DNA of 64,000 nucleotides from Candidatus Poribacteria bacterium (GTDB taxonomy: Bacteria; Poribacteria; WGA-4E; UBA9662): contig PAQF01000026.1 in NCBI GenBank assembly GCA_002709695.1, positions 155,646 to 219,645 of the forward strand. Direction: 5' to 3'. Both the position numbers and the translations under genes were made by a program. Positions 9,805 through 20,284 of this stretch are shown in pieces. Every line of letters starts with the position of its first letter. The first letter of the stretch is position 1. The notes under the pieces are model-generated. The model ran no database searches and was not told the origin of the DNA. It worked only from the letters and a program-made list of their open reading frames with translations.

Positions 9805-10395
9805 ATGCACAAGGCTATATTTTTTTTTGTTTTTCTAAGCTTCCTTTTCAGTTGCGCAACAGACCGTGATTTTGATTCCGAGCTGTCTTCGAAAAACCAA
9901 GATGACGGCTGGGCTAAATACAATCAAAACAACTTTTCTCAAGCCCTCTTGGCATTTGAACGAGCAATCAGCTTCGAACCGAACCTATCTGATGCACATA
10001 ATGGTTTGGGATGGACACACCTCAGTATATCTCAAATCCCCAGTAGTAATCCACAGATAATTGCCAAAGCACAAAGATCCTTTCAAGATGCAATTCTCGC
10101 CGACCCCCAAAATTCGGACGCTTGGATAGGATTAGCTAATGTTCTTTTTCTCCGACGCGAGAAGCCTGACGACTTTGAAACAGCAATTCGAGCTATCGAA
10201 AATGCATTAGCTGCTGACCAGAACTATTTTTTTCGGCATAATTATGATTCGATTGATGATATTTATATTCTAAAGGCACTCTGCTACTATCACCTTGGCA
10301 AAACAACACAGGCGGCTTCTACTATTCAAACTGCTCTGAAATTAGATCCCACCAACCAATCGATAAACCATCTAAAAAAGTTGTTAGAATTTTGA
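9805..10395 (+). CDS. TPR-repeat lipoprotein
   Basis: Predicted exported lipoprotein of 196 residues. The signal sequence MHKAIFFFVFLSFLFSC places Cys17 as the lipidation site. Tetratricopeptide repeats follow, the clearest being GWAKYNQNNFSQALLAFERAI (split around residues 35-55), the segment ending NSDAWIGLANVLFL, and AICYYHLGK-like helices near 150-185. TPRs usually mediate protein-protein contacts, here at the inner face of an envelope membrane. It is followed after 10 bp by tgt. Partner unknown. Confidence 0.75.
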   Translation: MHKAIFFFVFLSFLFSCATDRDFDSELSSKNQDDGWAKYNQNNFSQALLAFERAISFEPNLSDAHNGLGWTHLSISQIPSSNPQIIAKAQRSFQDAILADPQNSDAWIGLANVLFLRREKPDDFETAIRAIENALAADQNYFFRHNYDSIDDIYILKALCYYHLGKTTQAASTIQTALKLDPTNQSINHLKKLLEF

Positions 10396-10399
10396 GTAA

Positions 10400-11548
<1,149 letters not shown>

Positions 11549-11643
11549 CATGATATTTTTGTCAATCCAAAGAAATCATGACACGCTCGCTTCCATCAAA
11601 CAAAACCAATAATTATCTTAATAGAATCAATCAGAGGTTACTT

Positions 11644-12237
11644 ATGGAGAAACTTGAGTCTCTCAATGCAATTGTTATCCAGCAAAAGAAAGAATGGGGA
11701 GAAATCATTACCAACTTCGAAACCAAAAATCGATATGCAGTTTTTAGTTCAAATGGGGAGGAACTATTCTTAGCCGCTGAAGAGGGTGGATCTTTTCTTT
11801 TGAGGTGGTTTTTGAAAGCACTGAGACCCTTTAAAATTCGTATCTTAGATACACAAGGCAAAATTATTCTTTCATTACACCGCCCATTCCGATTTTATTT
11901 TCATATTGTTGAAATCTTTGATAATCAGGGAAAATTGGTCGGAACAATTAAAAGGCAATTTTCAATTTTACGTCGAATATATTCTGTAAATGCTCCATCA
12001 GAACAAGAAATATATCAGCTTTTCGGCCCTCTACTCCACCCATGGACTTTCAATATCTACCAAGATGATAAAGAAGTTGGAAACATCACAAAAAAATGGA
12101 GTGGGCTTTTAAAAGAAACCTTTACTGATTCCGATAACTTTGGTATCACATTCCCATCAGATGCAGATACTAACCAAAAAAGTATACTTCTAGGTGCAGT
12201 ATTCCTAATTGATTTTGTCTATTTTGAAAATAATTAA
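11644..12237 (+). CDS. Phospholipid scramblase / LURP-one-like family protein
   Basis: Predicted soluble beta-barrel protein of the scramblase (tubby-like fold) superfamily. Features shared with the family are the opening strand VIQQKKEWGEIIT, the IVEIFDNQGKLVGTIKRQ hairpin, the strand ITKKWSGLLKETFTDSDNFG and the hydrophobic C-terminal helix LLGAVFLIDFVYFE. An ATG at 11578 would add 22 unconserved residues; the ATG at 11644 has AGAGG six bases upstream, so I prefer it. Bacterial members have no proven lipid-flipping activity, so the function is left open. The stop lies 5 bp from the convergent peroxiredoxin stop. Confidence 0.7.
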   Translation: MEKLESLNAIVIQQKKEWGEIITNFETKNRYAVFSSNGEELFLAAEEGGSFLLRWFLKALRPFKIRILDTQGKIILSLHRPFRFYFHIVEIFDNQGKLVGTIKRQFSILRRIYSVNAPSEQEIYQLFGPLLHPWTFNIYQDDKEVGNITKKWSGLLKETFTDSDNFGITFPSDADTNQKSILLGAVFLIDFVYFENN

Positions 12238-12242
12238 TCCTC

Positions 12243-13226
12243 CTAATTCAGAATTTTGATAGAATCAATCAGGTCTCTTCCATGTTTTCGAACACTAACC
12301 TTGTCATCAACTTGAAGAATATCGCCGTTTTTCCCAATCAAAATTGTTATACGCTTGCAATTGCCTTTCGGTTTTGATATTGCATGGTAAAGCAAACTGA
12401 TATTACGACCAGTATCAACCAACAAAGGGAATCCAAGACTATATTTATCAACAAATTTCTTATGTGATTCTTGGTTTTGTACACTAATACCATAAACAGC
12501 AGTTTCAAGAACTTTGAAATCGTTCAACTCATCCCGGAGTGAACAGACCTCCATCGTTCAGCCAGGTGTCATATCCATTGGGTAAAATGCAAGGACTATG
12601 TTCTTCTTACCTTTGAGGTTACTAATTTGGTGCGCTTTACCATCCTGATCATATGCGATAAAATCTGGTGCTGGTTGTCCGGGTTTTATCTGGAATTCCG
12701 CTGTATCCTTAATCATCTGCACCAAATCGGAACCATGGTTTTGTACATCAACTTCTTTGTCAATAGCACGAATATAACCGGCACGATCAATTATAAACGT
12801 AACACGGTTGGATCGAGACTCGTCTCGTGATCCACTATACTGTTGACTAACAATATAATCTGTATCAGCTAAAAGTATGAATCCAAATTCTTCAGCTTGG
12901 CTAAATTGTTTATGTGATTCTTGGTCATCAGTGCTGATACCATAAACAACTGTTTCGGTAGCCTCAATTTCACTTAGCTCGTCACGGAGCGATCGTAATT
13001 CCGCAGTTCAGCCACCAGTAAAATCTTTAGGATAAAAAGCCAAAACGACGTTTTTCTTACCAAGATGCCGAGATAGCTCATACTTTCGACCATCATTACC
13101 CATCAAAGCAAAATTGGGAGCAACCATACCAACTTTTAAATTTTCCATGACATCTTCCTCAGTTCTAATATCTAACACAACTATTACAAAAGCCAAAAAC
13201 ATACTCGCTAAAATTTTTGGTATCAT
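12243..13226 (-). CDS. Tandem two-domain peroxiredoxin with two in-frame UGA (Sec) codons
   Basis: One 328-codon frame encodes two BCP/PrxQ-type peroxiredoxin domains, predicted to reduce hydrogen or organic peroxides. The only in-frame stops before the terminal TAG are TGA at 13008-13010 (residue 73) and at 12558-12560 (residue 223). Each occupies the peroxidatic Cys of PxxxTxx[19 protein letters not shown] and [19 protein letters not shown] checked every triplet between them and found no other stop. Both domains keep the catalytic Arg ([16 protein letters not shown]). Domain 2 has a resolving Cys five residues on (C228); domain 1 has none. Residues 4-19 form a hydrophobic signal or anchor ([14 protein letters not shown]), suggesting export. 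The start at 13226 has GGAGG 8 nt upstream. Standard gene callers would split this into fragments at 13008 and 12554. Confidence 0.85.
12527..12540 (-). promoter_or_regulatory. Candidate bacterial SECIS hairpin, Prx domain 2
   Basis: Positions +18 to +31 after the second UGA form ACUC-CGGGAU-GAGU, the same 4-bp stem, 6-nt loop and spacing as the domain 1 element, again with G at loop position 2. The outer pair is A-U here and G-C in domain 1, a compensatory difference falling on synonymous Ser and Leu codon positions. Confidence 0.5.
12977..12990 (-). promoter_or_regulatory. Candidate bacterial SECIS hairpin, Prx domain 1
   Basis: On the coding strand, positions +18 to +31 after the first UGA form GCUC-CGUGAC-GAGC: a perfect 4-bp stem with a 6-nt loop starting at +22. 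Bacterial SECIS elements need a short stem, a 3-14 nt loop with G in the first two positions and 16-37 nt spacing from UGA; all are met. It lies within the SLRDEL codons. Confidence 0.5.
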
Positions 13227-13267
13227 GTCTATAACCTCCATTGGTAAATGGTACAAGATTTCATCAT

Positions 13268-16200
13268 ATGAAGCAAACTTATCCTAAAAGTCAAAAACAG
13301 AATAGATTACATACATCTATTCCACTTGCACTTCTACTACTCATCGCATGCCAACTTGGCCATTCACAACAGAACTTCAATTTCCAAAATTTCACACGGG
13401 CCAGGAACAATATAAGTAGCAACAATATCCACCTAATTGCTGAAGACCAATTGGGACAGATCTGGACAATCACAGATCATGGGCTGAATTTCTTTAATGG
13501 ATTTTGGTCAGAAATTCCTATTTCGGATACAGCAACTTGCCTCACCTTTGCGAATGAAAACGAGATTTGGATTGGAACAGATAATGGCATCCATCGAGGT
13601 CTTCTAGACTTAAACCGGATCAATTGGCTTGATCACTATACAACTGAAGAAGGGTTATTAACTAACAAAATTCTTACCATGATTCAGCGAAAAAATGGCG
13701 AGATATTGGCAGGAACACTACTCGGCATCAACCAATTCGATGGAAAATCATGGCAAATAGCCTTAAACATAGAAACACATATCATTTATGAAGACAGGAA
13801 CTCCGAGCTCTGGTTTGTGCATAATACAACCCCAAATTTCTTAAGCCATTTCGATGGAACGAATCTTTTCACATTTGGTCCAAACGATGGGATACCTAAT
13901 AGTGACATCCGAACCATTGGGCAGGATAATAACGGCAACATCTGGATTGGAACAAACAAAGGGATTGCAATTTATGATGGCCTGAATTGGCAAATTGTTA
14001 CCACTGCTGATGGCATCATCAGCAACAATATTCAGATAATAACAACTGACAGACAAGGCAGTATATGGATAGGTACAAATGCAGGCATTAGTTTTCAGAA
14101 CCCCATAGGCTGGATTAACCTAACAAAAGCAAATGGTTTAGCAAGTAACCACATCAGCTCGCTTCTATCCTCCACGAACGGCGGAATTTGGATTGGAACT
14201 AGCGACAATGGACTGAGTTTTTCAGATCGTTCGTGGCAACCAATCCCAACTAATGGAAAAAACAACCAAGTCAATACGATGTTCTCTGACCAGAACAACA
14301 CAATTTGGATTGGCACACAAAATGGAATTTTCCGCACAAACGGGAGTGATGTTATACGAGAGAAAAGGGAATTTGGAGCAATTCGTAAAATCATTCAGGA
14401 CACCAATGAAAATTTGTGGTTGGCAACCAGCTTAGGTCTCGAAAAATTTAATGGTTTCTCATGGGAAAAATTCTATTTTAATAATGGTACAAACGAAGTT
14501 CAATCGATCTGTGTCGATAGATCGGACCACCTATGGATTAGTACCGGAATTCTACTATTTAATGACCCTATTGGTTTCTTGCCTGACTTAGTCAGATACG
14601 ACGGTAAAACTTTTCATCAGATGTCCAACATTGCAACAAAAATTAACCGTACAATCACACAACTATTCGCTGATCCATCCGGTTGGATCTACTTGGCAAC
14701 GGCCGGTAACGAAGTAATGGCTAGTTCCCTCTGGATCTATGATCAGAACACTGGAACATTAGAGGAAATATCTGGAATACAAATGGGACGAATTTCAACG
14801 ATAGTTAGCACAGAAAGAGATATCTGGGTTGGTTCGGACAACGGAATTCATATTTTTGGATCAAGACAAAAAAAAACAAAACTTCGGCTCACTACAGCTG
14901 AAGGCTTAATTGACAATCATGTACAGACATTATACGTTGATAGTAAAAACCGGGTCTGGGTTGGCACAAATGATGGCGTAAGTATCTTTCAAAATGAACA
15001 AATTTTTCGCACGCTGACAGCAAGTGACGGACTCAATAGCAATAACATCTCCGCTATCATTGAATCAACGGACGGAAGTTTTTGGTTCGGCAGTTTTGAT
15101 GACGGAACTTTAAGCCGGTTTATACAGGAGAATATACCACCAACTACACGTATCATTAGCGGCCCAATGAACGGAGAAACTGTTGGTGAAACAAGTGTAA
15201 ACTTTAGGTTTGAAGGTGGCGATGCCAGCAGCTCAAACTTTCGCTACCAATTTCGGATTAACAACGGTAGCTTTAAGCTAACAGACAACAACGGCTTTGA
15301 TAATCGAGCTTTTTTAGCGGGTCTCGAGGACGGACCACACCAGTTTTTGGTCCAAGCCATAGATCAAGAAGGGAACATTGATCAGATTGGCGCTAAATCC
15401 AATTTTGTGGTTGATTCATCAATCCCCATCTCACAAATATCACAACCTAACAAAAATCAGGTTATTAACGGTATTTTCGATATCGAAGGAACCTCAAACG
15501 ACCCAACAGATTTTTCCCATTATGAAATCCATATTTATGACACTGATATTGTTTTTAGCAAAAAAAACAGTGTTGAAAACAGTCTACTATACAGGTGGAA
15601 TACTTTCACTGTCAATGACGGTCAATATCAAATACAACTCATTTCATTCGATCAAATAAACGGTTCTTACGACCGCCAACATAAAAGTGAAGTAACCTTA
15701 GCTATCGAAGTTGACAATACTGAGCCTGAAGTGAGAATAATCCGACCACGGCAAGGTGCCATCATATCTGGTAACACAGAAGTTGAAGTATCAGCATATG
15801 ATAAACACCTAACACATTACACATTGGAATACAGTCCTATCGGAAACAAATGGCAAAAAATTGGCGAGTTTCCAATTGACAGCTCGCCAGCCGTTTCTAA
15901 GCGTTTGAGCTGGAATACCTCACAGATCGACGGCTATTCTTCTTTACGTGCTAAAGCTACAGACCAAGCTGGAAATATAGGAATATCACAAACAGTCTCA
16001 ATTAGACTGAAAAATGATTCCGCACTACCAATAGCACAACTGCGCAAGATAAATCGACCTGTTAGTGGCGAAGTTGCAATCTATGGCACAGCGAAAATGC
16101 GTCCAAACAAGAAAACGGGGCTGAAAGACACTTTGGTTGAATTTCGCCCTACGACAGGGGACACAAATTGGCAAGTGATTTACCAATCTCAACTCCAATT

Positions 16201-17908
16201 CGACGATGAGCAGATTTTCCGCTGGAACACCTCTGAAATCCCCGATGGGAAGTACCTTCTACGGTTGATCGCAATGGATTATAATGAATACGAATCTAAA
16301 AACGAAATCGAAATCTCATTGGATAATATTTCACCAACAGTCATCATCGATTCACCCAAAACAGGTGATGTTTTACGAACTGATGTCATCCCAATCATTG
16401 GCACAATGAACGACCTAAATTTCGACATCTATATCCTAGAATACCTTGCTCCCAACGGTGCATGGGCTGAGATCTCCAAATCAGTCGAATCACTTGTATC
16501 CAGTAAATTAGGGAACTGGAATGCTACTCAGCTTATAGCTGGCAGATACCAAATACGCGCAACTGCTTTTGACCAAGCAGGGAATTTCACTCAGACAACA
16601 CCGCCAATTGAAATTGTTCTCGACGATACAAGAGCCACTGCGACATTGACTAAGCCAGAGCCTAATACATATATTAACCATTCGGTACAAATTTACGGCA
16701 TTGCCACAGATGAGAACTTCGATCGCTACACCCTTGACTTTCGCACTATGAGTTCGAAAAACCAGTGGCACCTAATCGATACTCAACGAGATGAGCTAAA
16801 AGGAGAAGGACTTCTTTCCAACTGGAGATTATCCTCGTTGAATGACGGAGCGTACGAAATCCAGCTTACGGTATTTGACAAATCTGGCCAATTTTCTAAA
16901 GATCAGGTAAATGTCATTGTTGATGACACCACGCCAAAAGGAAGAATCACCTCTCCAGTCTCCGGACAACAAGTTCCACCAAATATTAGTATTATCGGAT
17001 CTGCATACGACCTCAATTTCAAGAGATACATCATTGAGTATGGAGCAGGTAAAGCCCCAATTCTGTGGCGATCAATTTCGAAGATAGGATTTCTCGAAGC
17101 CGTTTTAGAAGGTCCCTTAGCAGAATGGAATTCCTCAAACTTAATTGGAGAATATACACTTCGCTTAACCGTCGAAGATCAAGTGGGTTTAACCAGCAGT
17201 CACCAAATACACGTGTTCTTCAAAGACTATGTCGACAATCAGCGTATTGAGCGTGTTGAAAGCCTAGATGGTCAAGCTAGTCTCGTTCTCCCAACAAATT
17301 GCTTAACTGAACAAACTATTATTACTATCAACCCAAAAACTCATGGTTATGAATTTGCTCCTCGAGATCTAAAACTCAATCCAAGGAAACCAGCAACAAT
17401 TGAATTTATGAACCATCGATTTATGAACCATCGTAAGAGCAATAAAATTGGTATCTTTAGGTGGGAGAATCATCATGATAGGTCACTTCCAGGTTCTTGG
17501 AAATTAATCGGTGGAACACCAAATTACCATAAGCAAACGATATCAACAACTATCACAAAACTTGGTCAGTATGCAGTCTTAGACCTAGAAAATCCCATCG
17601 AAGAACACATTGATGGCGCAATAACTAGGCTAAACTCACAACCACGGCTATTTTCACCGAACCACGGTGAAGAAACAGCGATCTCTTTCCATTTGAACAA
17701 GCCTGGTAACGTAAAAATTAAGATTTACAATATTGCAGGCCGTTTGCGACGTAGCTTTGAAGGGAAAAACCTCATTAGTGGAAATCATGTTTTTTGGTGG
17801 GATGGGCGAGACAATCAAAACGACCTTGTAGTAAGCAATATATATATAATAGCAGTTGAAACTGAAAATACAATCAAAACGAAAACTGTTGTCGTTAAGA
17901 ACAATTAA
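13268..17908 (+). CDS. Giant secreted Reg_prop beta-propeller / Ig-like protein with FlgD-type C-terminal domain
   Basis: Exported protein of 1546 residues. A signal peptide ([18 protein letters not shown]) leads into about 600 residues of two-component-regulator propeller repeats, recognised by recurring IWIGTxxG and GLxSNxI, enough for two seven-bladed propellers. A Y_Y_Y-like domain follows (begins [13 protein letters not shown]). Then come six Ig-like modules of about 100 residues, each with an LNFxxYxLEY-type strand and a DGxYxIRLxAxDQxG motif. The last 90 residues are FlgD/type IX-like ([36 protein letters not shown]). The propeller and Y_Y_Y layout is that of hybrid two-component sensors, but there is no transmembrane helix or kinase. 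I chose ATG 13268; a TTG at 13241 would run towards the divergent Prx gene. Confidence 0.8.
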   Translation: MKQTYPKSQKQNRLHTSIPLALLLLIACQLGHSQQNFNFQNFTRARNNISSNNIHLIAEDQLGQIWTITDHGLNFFNGFWSEIPISDTATCLTFANENEIWIGTDNGIHRGLLDLNRINWLDHYTTEEGLLTNKILTMIQRKNGEILAGTLLGINQFDGKSWQIALNIETHIIYEDRNSELWFVHNTTPNFLSHFDGTNLFTFGPNDGIPNSDIRTIGQDNNGNIWIGTNKGIAIYDGLNWQIVTTADGIISNNIQIITTDRQGSIWIGTNAGISFQNPIGWINLTKANGLASNHISSLLSSTNGGIWIGTSDNGLSFSDRSWQPIPTNGKNNQVNTMFSDQNNTIWIGTQNGIFRTNGSDVIREKREFGAIRKIIQDTNENLWLATSLGLEKFNGFSWEKFYFNNGTNEVQSICVDRSDHLWISTGILLFNDPIGFLPDLVRYDGKTFHQMSNIATKINRTITQLFADPSGWIYLATAGNEVMASSLWIYDQNTGTLEEISGIQMGRISTIVSTERDIWVGSDNGIHIFGSRQKKTKLRLTTAEGLIDNHVQTLYVDSKNRVWVGTNDGVSIFQNEQIFRTLTASDGLNSNNISAIIESTDGSFWFGSFDDGTLSRFIQENIPPTTRIISGPMNGETVGETSVNFRFEGGDASSSNFRYQFRINNGSFKLTDNNGFDNRAFLAGLEDGPHQFLVQAIDQEGNIDQIGAKSNFVVDSSIPISQISQPNKNQVINGIFDIEGTSNDPTDFSHYEIHIYDTDIVFSKKNSVENSLLYRWNTFTVNDGQYQIQLISFDQINGSYDRQHKSEVTLAIEVDNTEPEVRIIRPRQGAIISGNTEVEVSAYDKHLTHYTLEYSPIGNKWQKIGEFPIDSSPAVSKRLSWNTSQIDGYSSLRAKATDQAGNIGISQTVSIRLKNDSALPIAQLRKINRPVSGEVAIYGTAKMRPNKKTGLKDTLVEFRPTTGDTNWQVIYQSQLQFDDEQIFRWNTSEIPDGKYLLRLIAMDYNEYESKNEIEISLDNISPTVIIDSPKTGDVLRTDVIPIIGTMNDLNFDIYILEYLAPNGAWAEISKSVESLVSSKLGNWNATQLIAGRYQIRATAFDQAGNFTQTTPPIEIVLDDTRATATLTKPEPNTYINHSVQIYGIATDENFDRYTLDFRTMSSKNQWHLIDTQRDELKGEGLLSNWRLSSLNDGAYEIQLTVFDKSGQFSKDQVNVIVDDTTPKGRITSPVSGQQVPPNISIIGSAYDLNFKRYIIEYGAGKAPILWRSISKIGFLEAVLEGPLAEWNSSNLIGEYTLRLTVEDQVGLTSSHQIHVFFKDYVDNQRIERVESLDGQASLVLPTNCLTEQTIITINPKTHGYEFAPRDLKLNPRKPATIEFMNHRFMNHRKSNKIGIFRWENHHDRSLPGSWKLIGGTPNYHKQTISTTITKLGQYAVLDLENPIEEHIDGAITRLNSQPRLFSPNHGEETAISFHLNKPGNVKIKIYNIAGRLRRSFEGKNLISGNHVFWWDGRDNQNDLVVSNIYIIAVETENTIKTKTVVVKNN

Positions 17909-18139
17909 TGTTCTTTTATCCAACAAACTGAAAAAACTAGGCTATAGTAGGCTCACTTCACGTCATCCTGTGAACCATCCAGTTGAAGACAAAATACTAT
18001 GAAGAAACATAACCACTTGAACATACAAATCAAAGACTTAGCTGATTACCTATAGACATTTCCTAATTGAACTTAGGTTACAATAGAACATACAATACAT
18101 CACAAATATAACAATCACTATGAGCCAAAAATAGAACAC

Positions 18140-19006
18140 ATGGAAAAACAAATCAAATCTGCAATTTTACTGGTGCATTGCGCTGACAGAAAGGGACTAA
18201 TCGCATCGGTAACTGAATTTATTTACAGAAGCAATGGCAATATAATTCGCCTTGACCAACACGTCGATTCCAAAAAGCACATTTTTTTCATGCGAGCCGA
18301 GTGGGACTTAAACAATACTAGCGTTCCTGCAGAAGAACTTGGAGTACATTTTCAAACCGAAATTGCAGAGAAATTTGGAATGCAATGGAAACTGTACTTT
18401 TCGGATGAGTCCCCCCGTATCGCCGTTTTTGTATCAAAACTATCACACTGTCTGTATGATATTCTATCCCGATACCAAGCTAGAGAATGGAACGTTGAAA
18501 TACCCCTAATTATTAGCAATCATCCTAATCTAGAACCAGTCGCAAAGGGATTCGGCATTGATTACTATATCTTTCCTATCACAAAAACTAACAAACGTTC
18601 TCAGGAACAGAAACAATTAGCACTTTTGAAAGAATATAATATCGAATCCATTGTCCTAGCCCGCTATATGCAAATAATGACTAACAAGTTTGTTGAAAAT
18701 TATCCTAATCAAATCATCAATATTCACCACTCTTTTCTTCCTGCCTTTCCTGGAGCTCAACCATATCATTCAGCTCACGAACGTGGAGTCAAAATCATTG
18801 GTGCCACCAGTCATTATGTGACTTCTGAGCTAGACGCAGGACCAATCATTGAACAAGATATTGTCAATATTAGTCATAAAGATACAGTAATGGATCTAAT
18901 CAGGAAGGGACGAGACTTAGAGAAGGTTGTTCTGGCACGAGCGATATGGTTCCACCTCAAGCGAAAAGTTCTAGTTCACGACAATCGCACAATAGTTTTT
19001 GAATAA
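18140..19006 (+). CDS. purU: Formyltetrahydrofolate deformylase
   Basis: PurU hydrolyses 10-formyl-THF to formate and THF, feeding formate to purine synthesis and balancing one-carbon pools. The 288-residue protein has an N-terminal ACT domain (about 8-90, with CADRKGLIASVTEFI) and a C-terminal formyl-transferase-fold domain. The catalytic Asn-His-Asp set is visible in INIHHSFLPAFPG and LDAGPIIEQD. It stands alone on its strand, about 230 bp after the giant propeller gene; I see no strong ribosome binding site. Confidence 0.95.
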   Translation: MEKQIKSAILLVHCADRKGLIASVTEFIYRSNGNIIRLDQHVDSKKHIFFMRAEWDLNNTSVPAEELGVHFQTEIAEKFGMQWKLYFSDESPRIAVFVSKLSHCLYDILSRYQAREWNVEIPLIISNHPNLEPVAKGFGIDYYIFPITKTNKRSQEQKQLALLKEYNIESIVLARYMQIMTNKFVENYPNQIINIHHSFLPAFPGAQPYHSAHERGVKIIGATSHYVTSELDAGPIIEQDIVNISHKDTVMDLIRKGRDLEKVVLARAIWFHLKRKVLVHDNRTIVFE

Positions 19007-19085
19007 AACCCAGCTTGAAGTTTGGCAACTATGTATCTTCACAAACTTAACTGATTGAGTCGGACCAGAAAAACTATGAATGAAG

Positions 19086-19991
19086 TTAATTAAATCCACA
19101 TTTTTTCACTTTAGGTCTCAAACCCCCGGACAAAACGGCAATAACCTCTTGCATAATGGGAAATGCTTCTTGGTCTTCTGGTTGGAGATCTGCTAACTGA
19201 GTATCACCAACAAACCGAAAAACATCGGCTGCGCCATCTAGGATCTTCGGAGTAAGCCCAAGCTCAGCGAAAGTTGCCGCTATTTCTTCCATCTCTCCAA
19301 CCCAACGTCTGGACTTTGACGGCAAGCTAGGTATGCTATTCTCCATCCGCTCGTATAAGCTGGCTTGGCTTAACTGCAACTCACTTGCTAGAGACTCCGA
19401 CACCCCTAAGAGTTTCGATGCAGTCAACAACTCAATACAAAGCGCTGACAGCCCCTTCGTCAAAGCAGCATAACACATTTTAATCGCTGAAGCCTTACCA
19501 ACCTTGTCGCCTAATGGGCGGATATCCAGCCCAAACTGGTTAAGCTGGCTAAATAACCCCAAACTTGGACCAGAAACATAGAAACGCGTTACCCCTTCAG
19601 ATCTAGGTGGTGGACCAATAATAGAAACATCCAGATAATTTGCTCCTACCTTCGCAACAGTCTCTGATATCCTACAGGTCGTTTGGGGGGATATAGCATT
19701 ACAATCAGCATATAACACTTTCGCTTGTGTCTCGATTATGGTTTCCGACACCATTTCTGCGACCTTTTCTGCTCGTGATGGAACTAAGATGGACAAAACA
19801 ATATCGGCTTCACTAACCAAAGCTTGCAAGGTCGAAACGTCCAATATTCCAGCACTCTCAGCCAATAATCGTGTGCGTTGACTTCTCTCTGTTAAGCAAG
19901 TAATTACACGCAACCCGTGTTCGACCAAGACACGTCCAACTGTGTGCCCCATATCCCCTGGGCTTAGAATTGCAACAGTTTCCAATGACAT
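19086..19991 (-). CDS. NAD(P)-binding dehydrogenase with DUF1932 C-terminal domain
   Basis: Predicted oxidoreductase of the 6-phosphogluconate dehydrogenase-like superfamily (301 residues). The N-terminal Rossmann domain begins VAILSPGDMGHTVGRVL and contains the conserved stretch DVSIIGPPPRSEG near 140. The C-terminal DUF1932 helical domain contains RRWVGEMEEIAATFAELG. Substrates of this group are poorly defined; it resembles hydroxyisobutyrate-type dehydrogenases but belongs to a separate clade. It is monocistronic as far as I can see, with 293 bp of apparently non-coding sequence upstream. Confidence 0.75.
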   Translation of the reverse strand: MSLETVAILSPGDMGHTVGRVLVEHGLRVITCLTERSQRTRLLAESAGILDVSTLQALVSEADIVLSILVPSRAEKVAEMVSETIIETQAKVLYADCNAISPQTTCRISETVAKVGANYLDVSIIGPPPRSEGVTRFYVSGPSLGLFSQLNQFGLDIRPLGDKVGKASAIKMCYAALTKGLSALCIELLTASKLLGVSESLASELQLSQASLYERMENSIPSLPSKSRRWVGEMEEIAATFAELGLTPKILDGAADVFRFVGDTQLADLQPEDQEAFPIMQEVIAVLSGGLRPKVKKCGFN

Positions 19992-20284
19992 AATCTGTAA
20001 CTTATAAGTAACCCTAACTTTTTAAAACAATACAAATAAGGATGCTTTTAATGAAGACCATAAGCTAAGCTGAAACCATCAACTAAGAATGAGATTGAAA
20101 CCAAATGAGAATTCGTAATGACAAGCTCAATAACATACTAACTATCAAACAATGCACACACTTGCAGGCAGGTAACGCTGTCTCGAACCTTTAAGAAGTT
20201 GATGGGCTCGAAAAGCAATCTCGAGTATCGTTCGTTGCACTACCACATCCTGTCTTGACAACAATACATAGGTAATTCTTTGGC

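Noticed and set aside
12243-13226. Reading the peroxiredoxin as a pseudogene or as recoding of TGA to Trp or Gly
   Set aside because: Both TGAs fall exactly on catalytic Cys positions, the rest of about 326 codons is intact, and clear genes in the window end with TGA (10393-10395, 42033-42035, 42869-42871).
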